19,658 nt of DNA from NCBI GenBank assembly GCA_026770575.1, contig MU657188.1:265220-284877 (forward strand). Direction: 5' to 3'. The notes under the pieces are model-generated. The model was not told the DNA's origin. It did not search any database and was given only the letters and a program-made list of their open reading frames with translations. Shown here in pieces: positions 9,801 through 18,002 of this stretch. This DNA is from Pelagophyceae sp. CCMP2097 (Eukaryota; Sar; Pelagophyceae). Position numbers and translations under genes: made by a program. Every line of letters starts with the position of its first letter. The first letter of the stretch is position 1.

Positions 9801-12800
9801 GAAGACGGTAAGCCGCGCAAGAGGGGCGCATTGAAGGAGCCCGTTGCCACTTTTTATAACGAGCCCTTTGCCATCCGAACCCTTGAGGCGCCTACGGCAC
9901 GTCGCTCACGCTCCGCTACGCCATGGACCGCTCGAATGACGTCGTCGTCGCGTGGTGAGTGCCGAATGAGCCTTCCGAAACTCGGCCAGAAATCCCAAGC
10001 TAGGCAACGTGACGCCCCCGCGTAGGCAGCAGAACGGCGTGGACTTGCAGCCGGACCACGGTTTCCCCTTGCGGCTCATCATCCCGGGCTACGTGGGGGG
10101 GCGCATGGTGCGTCTCTTGCTCGAAAAAGCGAGGGCCGGCGGGTGCAGCAGAGCGCCGCAGCGCGCGGCTTGAAAGGCGCGGGGGCCTCGAAGCGACTCG
10201 AAAGTCGTTTTGAACCTTTCGTCTGCCAAGCTCATCGCCCAACGTAGGTCAAGTGGGTCGAGGATTTCGAAATTTCGAAAAAGGGCTCCCAGAACCACTA
10301 CCACTTCAAGGATAACCGAGTGATGCCCGTCAACGTCACTCCCGAAGAGGCAGAGGCCGAGGGGTGGTGGTGCGTTTTGTTTTGTTTTGAAAACGTCGAA
10401 TTCGTCACGTTTCCGACTTGCTGGAGACCGCGCCGCTTGGCAGGTACAAGCCGCAGTACATTTTAAACGAGCTGAACATCAATTCGGCCATTTGGGCGCC
10501 AGCCCACGACGAGGTGCGCGTTTTTTGAAACGTCGACGTTTGGGGAACGTGCCTCCCTCCAGGTCATTTCGCTCGCTCCGGATGCCGACGGCCGAATGCC
10601 CATGTTCGCCGCGGCGTCTGATACCACTCGACAAGGGCCGTGCGGGTGGATGGCCGGAGAGACGATGGAACGGCCAAGGACCCTCGGACGGTCATCAAGA
10701 TGGCCGTTCAAGACGGTCCGTTTGAGACGACCCCGGGAGGCGGTCAACGGTCAACGGGAGAGCCGACGTTTTGCCACCGTCTTCCCGGAACGTGCCACGG
10801 GCCGCAGGAGACGGGGCCGCAGGAGACGGTATCGGGAGATGGTCCCGGGAGAACGGGACGGTCCAGGAAGACGATGCCGGCGGACGGTCATGAAAGACGG
10901 CCCCTGGAGACGGTCCCCGGCGGATGGTCCCAAGAGGCGGTCCCGCAAGATGGTCCTGGAGGACGGCCCGGAAGGCAGTCGCGGCGGACGGTCCCGGAAG
11001 ACCGCGTATGGGTTTCCCGTGAGACGTTCCTGTCCAAGGGCCCCGTTTCCACGGTCCCAGCGTATGGTTCCAGATGGCGGTCTTTGGCGGGCGGTCCCAG
11101 AAGACGATGCAGAGAGACGGTCCCGTTTGGTGCATTGCGGGTGCCGTTTGGAGGGTGGTCCCTGAGGAGATGCCCGTCTCGGCAGTCTTTCAAAGGCGGT
11201 TTCTTTTCAAGGGTTTCGCTTCTTGTGAAGGTCTTTTCCGACCCGACGCGGTCTATTGAAAGGGTGACGGCCCCTCGCGGCGGTCGCACGGGACGGTCTT
11301 GGGAGCGGCAAGAGCGGCGGCGGCCGAGGGGTTTCCACCAAGCCGGGTGAAAAAGCACTCCAAAATTGCACAAACCGGCACTCTAAATTTGACCTCCAAA
11401 AGGTACTCCGTCGAGGGCTACGCCTACTCCGGAGGCGGCCGCGAGGTCATCCGCGTCGAGGTCACGTTAGACGACGGCATCTCGTGGCACCTGGTCCACG
11501 ACGACGACATGTCCCACCCGCCCAACACACCAAACGCCGCCGGTGCGCCGGAGGAGCGTTTTTCTTCGAAAACTGAGGGCGCGTTTGTTTTTTTGAAAAC
11601 TGAGAGCGCGTCCTAGGGAAATACTTCGGCTGGGTCAACTGGGCCATCAAGCTGCCGCTCTTCGACGTGGCGCGCGCCAAGCGCGTGGCGTGCCGGGCGT
11701 GGGACAACACGATGAACACGCAGCCCAAGAACTTGACGTGGAACGTCATGGGCATGTACAACAATCCGTGGTGCGTTTGACAATGGAAGTGGCAAGGCGA
11801 TTTCAAAACGTCGCGCAGGTTCACCATCGAAGTCCACTCCGAGGGCTCGACGGGCCTGCGGTTCGAGCACCCGACGCTGGCGGGCACGCAAGAGGGCGGG
11901 TGGATGACGCCCGACGCCAAGCTGCTGCCGTTTGGACCCGGCGTCGGTTTGGAAACGCGTCGGGGGCCCGGACGGGTCGGATGGACGGGCCTTGGTTGAG
12001 GCAATGCCGCAAGGGTTTCAGAGTCGACGGCAGACGAACTTCGCGGCCCGGTTTGCTCACTGCAAGGGCCCTCTTGAGCGCCAGGATGGTCCGCAGAGCG
12101 CGCCCTTTTGGACGCCGACGGCCCCTCGCAAGGGCGGGTCCTCTCTGCCACGGCCCCTCGCTCGAGGGGGGGTCCCTTGCCCCGACGAGCGGGGTTTTCC
12201 TTTGTATAAAACTTTTGGAGAAAGGGCCTTGCGGAAATGCCTCACGCCAAAATAGGTCCGGCGGCATGTCCGAGTCGTCGCTCGCCGCGCTCTCGCTCCG
12301 CACGTTGTACTCCGCGCGCGACGACAAGAAGGAAAAGGAGGTGCGTCTTGGAGGCGCCGCAACGGAAGGATGCGGGACGTTGATCGCGGCGGGACGGCGC
12401 ATTTTGTCCAAGATTTGAAATTCGAAGAATGGTCGCAGGTGGAGCGCCTCGAGCTGACCAAGGACGACCCGCCGCCGCCGCCGATGAAGCCCCTCTCCGT
12501 TCGAAGCGGATCCGTCGGGTCACTGACGGAACTCAACGAGCATGGCGCGCTGACCGCGCTCGCGGCGGCCATGGGCTCCCTCGCGCCGCCGCCGTTACGG
12601 CGCAAGGAGTCGGTTTCGAGGATCCTCGACGCACAAAAGGCGGCGCCACTCCGAGAGGTGCGCCTTTTTCCAAAGGCACCTTGCCAACCCCGCACCTTTT
12701 GTCAACCCCGCTCCTTTGCTAGGTGACCCCGCTCGAACTGGCCTCGCACTCGACGGACGACGACTGCTGGATCGCCATTGAGGGCGTCGCGAGTTCCCCG

Positions 12801-15760
12801 CGCCGGTCGTCTCGCGGCAAACGGGTCTGTTCCCGAGGGATTCGTGGCTCTGAAAAATGGCTCTGGAAACGTCTCGTGGGCGGTTTTGTATCGGCGGGCG
12901 GATTTTTTGCCGCTTCCTCATCTCATTCTTCCGGTTCCCTCGAAAGGCGACCGATTCCCGCTTTGGCGCACTGCGTCCGGCCTCGATTGAAGGGCCCCTC
13001 GTTCGTCTGTCAAAATGTCGTTCGTCTGGCGCAAGGCCCGTCTGGCGCAAGGCCCGACGGCAGCGGCCCGACGGCAGCGGCCCGCAGGGAGATTGCACGG
13101 AGAGCGGGCCGTCAACGAGGACACTCCCGTCGTTTGACCTGAGCAAGGGCCCGTCCGACGGCGGCTTGGATCAACGTTGGACGGCGGCCTTCAATCAAGG
13201 GCCCTGCCACCGAAAAGGATGCCGTTGAAGGACGGTCCCTTGTTGAACGGCCGCAAGAAACGTTGCAGGGGCCTAGACAAGGCCCGATGGAAAGGGCGGA
13301 ATTGAGCGCCTTTGGCGGCCCTCTTTTTCGACTCGACGGCCCATCGTCCTGGAGGAGCGGCCATCGTCTTTGCGGCCCGGAGATGCCCCTGCCCCGAGAC
13401 GTCTAAACGCTCCTGCTTAGGTCTACGACGCCACCCCCTACCTGGCGCACCACCCCGGCGGCGCCGAGTCCATCACGATGACGTCGGGGACTGACACGAC
13501 GGAAGATTTTTCCGCCATCCACTCCAAAAAGGTGCGCGGGTTTTCCCTTTTAAACCGTTTTCCAAAACCCGCCAAGCCCGCTGTGTAGGCGTGGAAGATG
13601 CTGACGAAGTACGCCGTGGGGACGCTGGTGCGCATGCCCGCCGTGGAGCCGGTGAAGAAAGCGACGTTCTTGAAGATGGATCGCCGTGACGACCCGTTAT
13701 CCATGGACGTCTCCAGCTCTGGCTTGTCTGATTCTGGCATGGACGCCTCGAACAGTGCGAGGGAGCCGGGGATGGACTCTTCGAACAGCGGTGGGTGGCG
13801 GCGTCGCATTTGGAAACGGTGCATTTGGAAACGGTGTCGGCCTCGAGGAGGAAGAAGACGGACTTTTTGACATGAGCAAGGTGCCGTTCCAAGGGTCCCG
13901 CGACGGTCTTTCGGGTGAATTTCCACAAGGGCCGCGCGACCCACACGGCGGTCCCGGGAGGCGGTCGCGGCGGACGGTCCGAACTGACAGTCCCAGGCGG
14001 ACAGTCGGAGAAGAGGGCCCCTTTTGGACCCGCCCTTGTCCCCGCTACGGTCCTTGTGAAGAGGGCCCCGTTTCGAGGGCCCTTTTGGACCCGGGTCGTC
14101 TGTGATGACTCTTTCGAGTTTGGGCGCACCGGCCCCAAATGTTTTTCTTCTTCAAAAAAACCTGGTCTCTGTAGGCATCACGTACGCCGGCGAGGCGCCC
14201 AAGCCGGAGAAGGAGAGCTGGCTCTTCAATACTCGCAAGGGCTCGTTTTCGGACATTGGCCGCAGCTTCGGCGCCGTCTTCGGCGCTTCAACGGGGTGGG
14301 ACCACGATCACGGCATGGCCGACGTGGAATTCACGCCCGAAATGGCGCAGAAGGAGCTCGACGACGCGGATGCGATGGACGCGTCGATCTACGGGTCGAA
14401 ATCGAAAATCGCGCCGGTGACGCTGCAAGGACCCAAGGTGCGCAGAATGCAAGCGGATGCGCTCCCTTCGAAACACCCGCCAGGTCCGCATCCACCTCCC
14501 GCTGGCCAAACGCGAGATGCTCTCCTCGGACGTCGTCCGCCTCACGTACGCACTGCCGACGCCGCAGCACCGCCTCGGTCTCGGCGTCGGTCTCCACGTG
14601 GCCTTGTTCGCCCCGCCGCCCAAGACGTGCGCCGTCAAGGGCGAGTGGAACGGCCGGATGGACGAGGAAGCCGACGACGACGAGGTGGAGCGCAAGTGCG
14701 TTTCCAGAAAAGCGTTTCCTGAAAACGCACTTTGTGACGACGGTGTGAAACCCGCTTTCCCCAAAGGTACACGCCGACGTCGCTGGACACGCACCTGGGC
14801 GTGCTCGAGCTGGTGGTCAAGGTGTACGAGCCGTTGGCGGCTTCGGTGCGTTCATTTTTTCCATTTTTGGGCATGTTCTTGTGTTTGGCATTTTCACGTT
14901 TTTGGGCAACCCGCTTTTTGCAAGGTGAACAACCCGCACTTTGCCGACGGCGGCAAGATGTCGCAGTACCTCGGCGCCATGAAGTTGGGCGAGGAGCTGG
15001 AGCTGTCGGGGCCCTGGGGGCTGCACGAGTACGCGGGCCGCGGGGCGTGGCGCACCGGTCCAGATGCGGCGCCTTTTTGGCACTTGAACCGGCACTTGAA
15101 CCGAGGCTGGCCTTTCTGAGACGAAAGTTGCCCGAGCGGAGGCGACGTTTGAAGGACGGTGGAGATGGTCCTCTCCTGAGTGCGGCCCCTCTGCAAGGCC
15201 CACGCGACGGGGCGGTCCGTTTGAAGGCCCCTCCGGTCCTTGCTTTGCCGACCGTCTTTGGTGTTTGAACGGGACTCCGTTTTTAGGCAAGAAGCGCCAC
15301 ACGGCGCGCCACCTGGGCATGCTCGCCGGCGGCACGGGCATTACGCCCATGTTGCAGGTCATCGAAACGATTCTGGCCGACTCGTGCGTGTTTTCCACTC
15401 GTCCGTCCTCTGGCATGCCGCCATTTTGCAAACGCGATTAGGCTCGACACGACGACCATGTCGCTCATGGTGGGGAACAAGACCGAGGGCGATATTCTTC
15501 TCCGGGACCGCCTCGACGACTTGGCAAAGGCGCACCCGAAGCGGTTCAAGGTCTGGCACGTGCTTTCACAGGCGCCCTACCCGAAGGACTGGCCCTTTGC
15601 GACGGGCTACATCACTAAGGAGATGATCGAAACGCACCTGCCGCCGCCGTCGGACGACACTTTCGTGCTCATGTGCGGCCCTCCCGCAATGCTGAAGTTC
15701 GCCTGCAAGCCCGCGCTCGACGCGCTCGGGTTCTCAAAGGACGCGCAAATCTCTTTTTAG
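6893..15760 (+). CDS. NR: Assimilatory nitrate reductase (Moco - cytochrome b5 - FAD/NADH), 25 exons
   Basis: Cytosolic enzyme that reduces nitrate to nitrite with electrons from NAD(P)H. Exons: 6893-6943, 7035-7108, 8629-8709, 8792-8919, 9052-9190, 9686-9807, 9888-9954, 10026-10107, 10248-10369, 10444-10513, 10563-10639, 11403-11542, 11617-11770, 11819-11929, 12256-12340, 12439-12657, 12723-12785, 13421-13531, 13589-13790, 14175-14437, 14484-14695, 14767-14845, 14925-15057, 15287-15383, 15442-15760. Sum 3201 nt, 1066 residues; all junctions keep frame. Key residues: molybdenum-ligand Cys129, heme ligands His606 and His629, flavin motif RKYTPTS (857-863), GGKMSQ (893-898), GGTGITPM (943-950), MCGPP (1038-1042). 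The start is the first ATG after an in-frame TGA at 6809-6811. At 1066 residues it is longer than the usual ~850-920, through expanded hinges. The least certain junctions are the donors of exons 11, 14, 17, 19 and 23. No disabling change was found. Confidence 0.96.
7481..8240. repeat. ~294-bp GC-rich tandem unit, about three diverged copies, in NR intron 2
   Basis: Within the 1520-bp intron (7109-8628), the same ordered landmarks return. GCGGGCCYGWTACGGCCACGC starts at 7503 and 7797. GACGGCGGCCCT starts at 7569 and 7863. GAGGCGGG starts at 7630 and 7923. The offsets are 294, 294 and 293 bp. A third, more diverged copy shows GCGGGCATGATACGCC at 8122 and CTCGAGAGCCCCGAG at 8162 (7553 in copy one). 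A smaller tandem of GCTGAGGCGGT (three units) lies at about 7452-7484. Confidence 0.8.
8355..8466 (+). repeat. T-rich tandem repeat in NR intron 2
   Basis: TTTTCTTTTTGACCTTTTTA followed by an A-run and ATTGAGGGC is repeated about three times, with one shortened unit. It is an abrupt A/T-rich island inside a very GC-rich intron, about 160 bp before the splice acceptor. Confidence 0.9.
10640..11402. repeat. NR intron 11 filled with a degenerate GACGGTCC minisatellite
   Basis: This 763-bp intron contains dozens of imperfect units of about 12-18 bp around the core GRNGACGGTCCCGG, densest from about 10680 to 11110 and again near 11270-11300. The same family reappears in intron 19 (about 13940-14010). 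Open frames across it are arginine/glycine/proline-rich artefacts of the repeat. Confidence 0.8.
11930..12657 (+). other. NR hinge 1 (about residues 473-574), long and Ser-rich
   Basis: Exons 15 and 16 encode about 100 residues linking the molybdenum domain to cytochrome b5. The linker has many serines, a five-proline run (512-516), and basic-serine sites such as VRSGSVGS (522-529) and RRKESVSR (555-562). In land plants this hinge carries the phosphoserine bound by 14-3-3 proteins. No exact plant-type 14-3-3 motif is seen, so regulation by phosphorylation is only a suggestion. Confidence 0.7.
12723..13650 (+). other. NR cytochrome b5 heme domain (about residues 575-648)
   Basis: Exons 17-19 encode [30 protein letters not shown] and [11 protein letters not shown], the ordered landmarks of a cytochrome b5 fold. 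The two axial heme histidines are His606 (HPGG) and His629 (AIHS). The domain carries electrons from FAD to the molybdenum centre. The core is split by a 635-bp intron between residues 595 and 596. Confidence 0.93.
13024..13083 (+). repeat. Two adjacent tandem duplications in NR intron 17
   Basis: GTCTGGCGCAAGGCCC is present twice in tandem (13024-13055), immediately followed by GACGGCAGCGGCCC twice in tandem (13056-13083), all perfect. They lie in the 635-bp intron 12786-13420. Confidence 0.95.
13651..14437 (+). other. NR hinge 2 (about residues 649-787), expanded
   Basis: About 130 residues separate the cytochrome b5 domain from the flavin domain, against a few tens in most plant enzymes. 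The first part (exon 19) is rich in Ser, Asp and Met (about 667-699). The second (exon 20) is mixed, with [19 protein letters not shown] and then an acidic stretch [12 protein letters not shown]. Raphidophyte nitrate reductases carry a truncated hemoglobin at this place; I see no globin motif here. Confidence 0.75.
13806..13835 (+). repeat. 15-bp perfect tandem duplication in NR intron 19
   Basis: GCATTTGGAAACGGT occurs twice in direct succession just downstream of the proposed exon 19 donor (intron 13791-14174). Confidence 0.95.
14438..15760 (+). other. NR FAD/NAD(P)H reductase domain (about residues 775-1066)
   Basis: Exons 21-25 encode the ferredoxin-reductase-like flavin lobe (RLTYALP, RKYTPTS at 857-863, GGKMSQYL at 893-900) and the nucleotide lobe (GGTGITPM at 943-950, MCGPP at 1038-1042 with conserved Cys1039, ending in DAQISF). 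A very acidic segment, [13 protein letters not shown], lies just before RKYTPTS and is longer than in the plant enzymes I recall. NADH versus NADPH preference cannot be read from this sequence. Confidence 0.93.
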
Positions 15761-16317
15761 AAACGGGTTCACGACGACGCAGCTTTTACAATTTCAAAAA
15801 CACTCCGACCGCACAAAAACCTCCGGCCGGCCGCCGCGCCGGCCTTCCGCGCCCCCGAAAGGGCGCGACGCACCCACACCTGCCCGCCGCCGGCGACCGC
15901 ACGCAAGCGCATTGCCGTGCCGGCGAGAAGCCGCGCACGAGCCCCTTTCCCGCCGGCCAGAAGACATACCGCGCTCCCCGCCCACCTGCATGCATTGTAA
16001 AAAACGCGCTGTACACACCCGCGCCTCTGGGGACGCCACTTCTCCTCGGGGCAAACCCAGAGCCGCAGATGGGTGCTCCGAGGCGGCTTCGGGATTCTGA
16101 GAGTGCCATCCCCGTCCAGGGCGGAGGAATTCTACCGGCCTCTGAGTGAAGTTGCATTTGAGTGGAGTTGCATTCGTGCCGGATTGCTCACTCTGTGCCG
16201 AACCCTCGGGTCGCAGGATTGTATAACTAGACATGTTTGCCGAACCTGGGCCTTTTTTAGAGTCGAAGAGACCGTCGGCTGCCCGGGCCGCGGGCACGGC
16301 GCTCTCAAAATCGATAA
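15761..16317. other. 3' flank of NR, no gene seen
   Basis: This follows the NR stop codon and probably includes the 3' untranslated region. The 15825-15960 part is rich in GCCGGCC-type strings. No AATAAA signal, RNA gene or supported frame was found. Confidence 0.5.
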
Positions 16318-16554
16318 ATGGGAAATTTGAAATTGCATTATATGTTGAGCGATGGCCATTTGCACACGGAGCACTCGAGTTTAAGGGATCTTCACGCTGC
16401 CGGAGTCGGGCCCACAACCGGAATTTTGCGGCAGTCTCAAAGCACCCGCGATGTACCCACCCTGCGCTGGTATACTCAGTTTCTTGGGCCGCTCGTGTGC
16501 GGCGAGATTGGAATATCGGCTTTCAGTGCCCGCGCCCTAAGTCGCCCCCAGTGA
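16318..16554 (+). CDS. Hypothetical 78-residue frame, weak
   Basis: The frame starts at an ATG and encodes a mixed, not obviously low-complexity product with segments such as DGHLHTEHSSLRDLHAAGVG and RWYTQFLGPLVCGEIG. The composition is more protein-like than other short frames nearby. There is no recognisable family, codon bias is weak, and its last codons lie in the left arm of the foldback at 16544-16650. It may be a chance frame, an exon or a relic. Confidence 0.15.
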   Translation: MGNLKLHYMLSDGHLHTEHSSLRDLHAAGVGPTTGILRQSQSTRDVPTLRWYTQFLGPLVCGEIGISAFSARALSRPQ

Positions 16555-16650
16555 TCGCGGGAGGTGCCTCGTTATAAGCAAGGTTTCTCGTCTCGTCGAG
16601 ACACACAATCTTGCTCAGAACGAGGCACCTCCCACGATCACTGGGGGGGC
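16544..16650. repeat. 107-nt foldback with ~30-bp near-perfect arms
   Basis: The left arm 16544-16573 and right arm 16619-16650 are reverse complements except for one substitution (CGCGGG versus CGTGGG) and one or two extra Gs in a G-run. The spacer of about 45 nt has its own symmetry, with AGCAAG against CTTGCT and the perfect inner hairpin GTCTCG-T-CGAGAC. The whole segment can therefore fold as one long hairpin. It could be a small foldback transposon or a hairpin RNA precursor. Direction is unknown. Confidence 0.85.
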
Positions 16651-16796
16651 GTTACGGGGCCCCAAACAGCTCTGGCCCCGTTTTGCCTCTCAATAAGGGA
16701 TTTACAAGATTTGAGTAGGTCCTAAAAATGATTTATTAAGATATTCGCGGCTTAAGTGTGGTGTGTGATTGAGAAAATTCCAATTTACCCGAGAGC

Positions 16797-16804
16797 GCCG
16801 TGCG
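16797..16804 (+). repeat. 8-bp target-site duplication, left copy
   Basis: GCCGTGCG directly precedes the left terminus of the element at 16805 and is repeated exactly after its right terminus. Confidence 0.85.
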
Positions 16805-17237
16805 TAAGGTAGGACTTAGTTATTTTTTCAACTTGTTTATGGCGAGTTATCCTTGCTTTTCGGCCGCCAACTAACTCGCAATTGGGAGAGTGGCATCCAA
16901 CTCGCCTCGAGTTAGTTATTCGGCGGTCGATGAGCCAACTACCTCCAAGTTGAGTTGAGACAGCATGAGTCAGATCCAAATATTTCAAGGCGAAATTGCT
17001 TTCAATTATTCGACATATACCCTATTTTGGGCCTTTTTTACCCATTTTCAACTCAAAATACCCGAGTTTCTATGTTTTCCCGTCAAAACCAACTCTAAAT
17101 GAGTTGACGAAAATTTGATTGACAACTAACGACTGGCCCAGTTGCCTCGAATATTTTGACCGACAACTCACTCAACTCAACTGGGAAAATACAGAGGCTT
17201 TAATCAACTCCAACTCCAGCAACTAGATCCTACCTTA
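16805..17237. mobile_element. 433-bp non-autonomous hAT-type element (MITE)
   Basis: The ends are inverted: TAAGGTAGGACTTAGTT at the left, and TAAGGTAGGATCTAGTT as the reverse complement of the right end, two mismatches in 17. They are bounded by an exact 8-bp duplication, GCCGTGCG. An 8-bp duplication and termini fitting YARNG (TAAGG) are hallmarks of the hAT superfamily. The interior is A/T-rich and full of GTTGAGTT and AACTCAACT motifs in both orientations, for example 16947-16960 and 17171-17185, as expected for subterminal transposase sites. No transposase frame is present, so mobility would have depended on a source element elsewhere. Confidence 0.85.
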
Positions 17238-17245
17238 GCCGTGCG
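17238..17245 (+). repeat. 8-bp target-site duplication, right copy
   Basis: GCCGTGCG follows the right terminus of the element, identical to 16797-16804. Removing the element plus one copy restores a continuous GC-rich sequence. Confidence 0.85.
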
Positions 17246-17637
17246 GGGTTGCGCTAGTTAATTCGCTGGGAGGTGGATGCACCTACTACGCGTGTCGGCG
17301 ATGGGACTTTAGAGCAGGAGAACTCTGTGCGGCCTTCCAGGCGGGCGATATCGCCGCGGTTTCGCGGCGCGAGCCTTGAGTGGGGCCCACTGCACCCCAC
17401 CAAGAAGAATCGCGCCATTCCGAGGCGAAATCGCGCCACTGGAGCACCACGACGCAAAAAATGCTCCCCGAGCAACTGTCGTGAGCGCGGGTGCATCGAG
17501 TGCTCGCGTGGCGCCACTTGGCACGCCGCTCACACGTGTCCGCGGGGGCACTGTCGACTGTAAAAAGTCCTCGGTTTCGACTCGAGACAGTGGCGAGGCA
17601 AGGCTGCAGGTTCTCGTATCGATGAGGGTCGGTCAAG
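17246..17637. other. Intergenic stretch right of the hAT element
   Basis: No gene is supported. A plus-strand frame (17273-17563) ends in a cysteine/histidine-rich tail, but its upstream part is arginine-rich and typical of chance frames here. ATCGCGCCA recurs at 17408 and 17429, on either side of CCGAGGCG. Confidence 0.45.
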
Positions 17638-17963
17638 TCATGCCGCCGGGGTCGAGGCGGCGGCTTTCCGCTTGTGCGTGGCGTACGGGTTGTTCTGGAT
17701 GTGCGTGTTGATCGTGGCGCCGCCTTGACGGCCAAAATCTTGCTTATTCCAGGCTCCCGCAGGGCTTGGTCGCCTTTTTGTATCTTGAAATTTAGAAGAT
17801 TGACGAGTGGCCCCCAGGCCTCCTCCTCGGCCAATTGCACTAGAATGCAAACCGTTTTCTGTCACAGCAAATACAGATCAGCATCAGTAACGGGTGGCCG
17901 CTGCGCGGCGTTTTCTTGCGGCCCGCTGGACGACGCCGAATTCCGTTGCTGGAATTTGAGCAT
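17638..17963 (-). CDS. Possible small basic protein gene with one intron
   Basis: On the minus strand an ATG at 17963 opens a frame beginning MLKFQQRNSASSSGPQENAA. If a short intron is removed (for example 17874-17840, GT...AG, 35 bp, or from an earlier GT near 17930), the reading joins a basic tail that contains GRGGGLGATRQSSKFQDTK and GGATINTHIQNNPYATHKRK and ends at TGA 17640-17638, about 80-90 residues in all. The last 28 codons end almost only in G or C, like the real genes here. The frame may also extend upstream (LATRLAAVNQMLKF), so this could be the 3' end of a longer or decayed gene. No family is recognised. The 35-bp intron is shorter than any in NRT2 or NR. Confidence 0.35.
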
Positions 17964-18002
17964 CTGGTTCACCGCCGCCAAGCGAGTCGCGAGCCGCGCC
18001 TT

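Larger units (their letters stand above)
7035..11929 (+). other. NR molybdenum-cofactor and dimerisation domain (about residues 18-472)
   Basis: Nitrate is reduced in this part. It begins with [12 protein letters not shown] and LTGKHPFN, typical of plant and algal nitrate reductases. It holds RNHGAVP, the cofactor Cys in [11 protein letters not shown] (codon 9102-9104), the NPDDQNGLH region, and [19 protein letters not shown]. The dimerisation part follows with [33 protein letters not shown] and EGGWM. The plain-text match to the family is strong across exons 2-14. Confidence 0.95.

Noticed and set aside
10596..11350. Long plus-strand frames in NR intron 11
   Set aside because: They read the GACGGTCC minisatellite as arginine/glycine/proline repeats and lie between exons joined cleanly by GTGCGG...AG.
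13651..14437. Truncated hemoglobin domain in NR hinge 2, as in raphidophytes
   Set aside because: No helix pattern or globin motif is visible in the residues encoded by exons 19-20.
17273..17563. Zinc-knuckle-like protein from the Cys/His-rich tail of a plus-strand frame
   Set aside because: Cysteine spacing matches no family I know, the upstream part is arginine-rich, and codon bias is absent.
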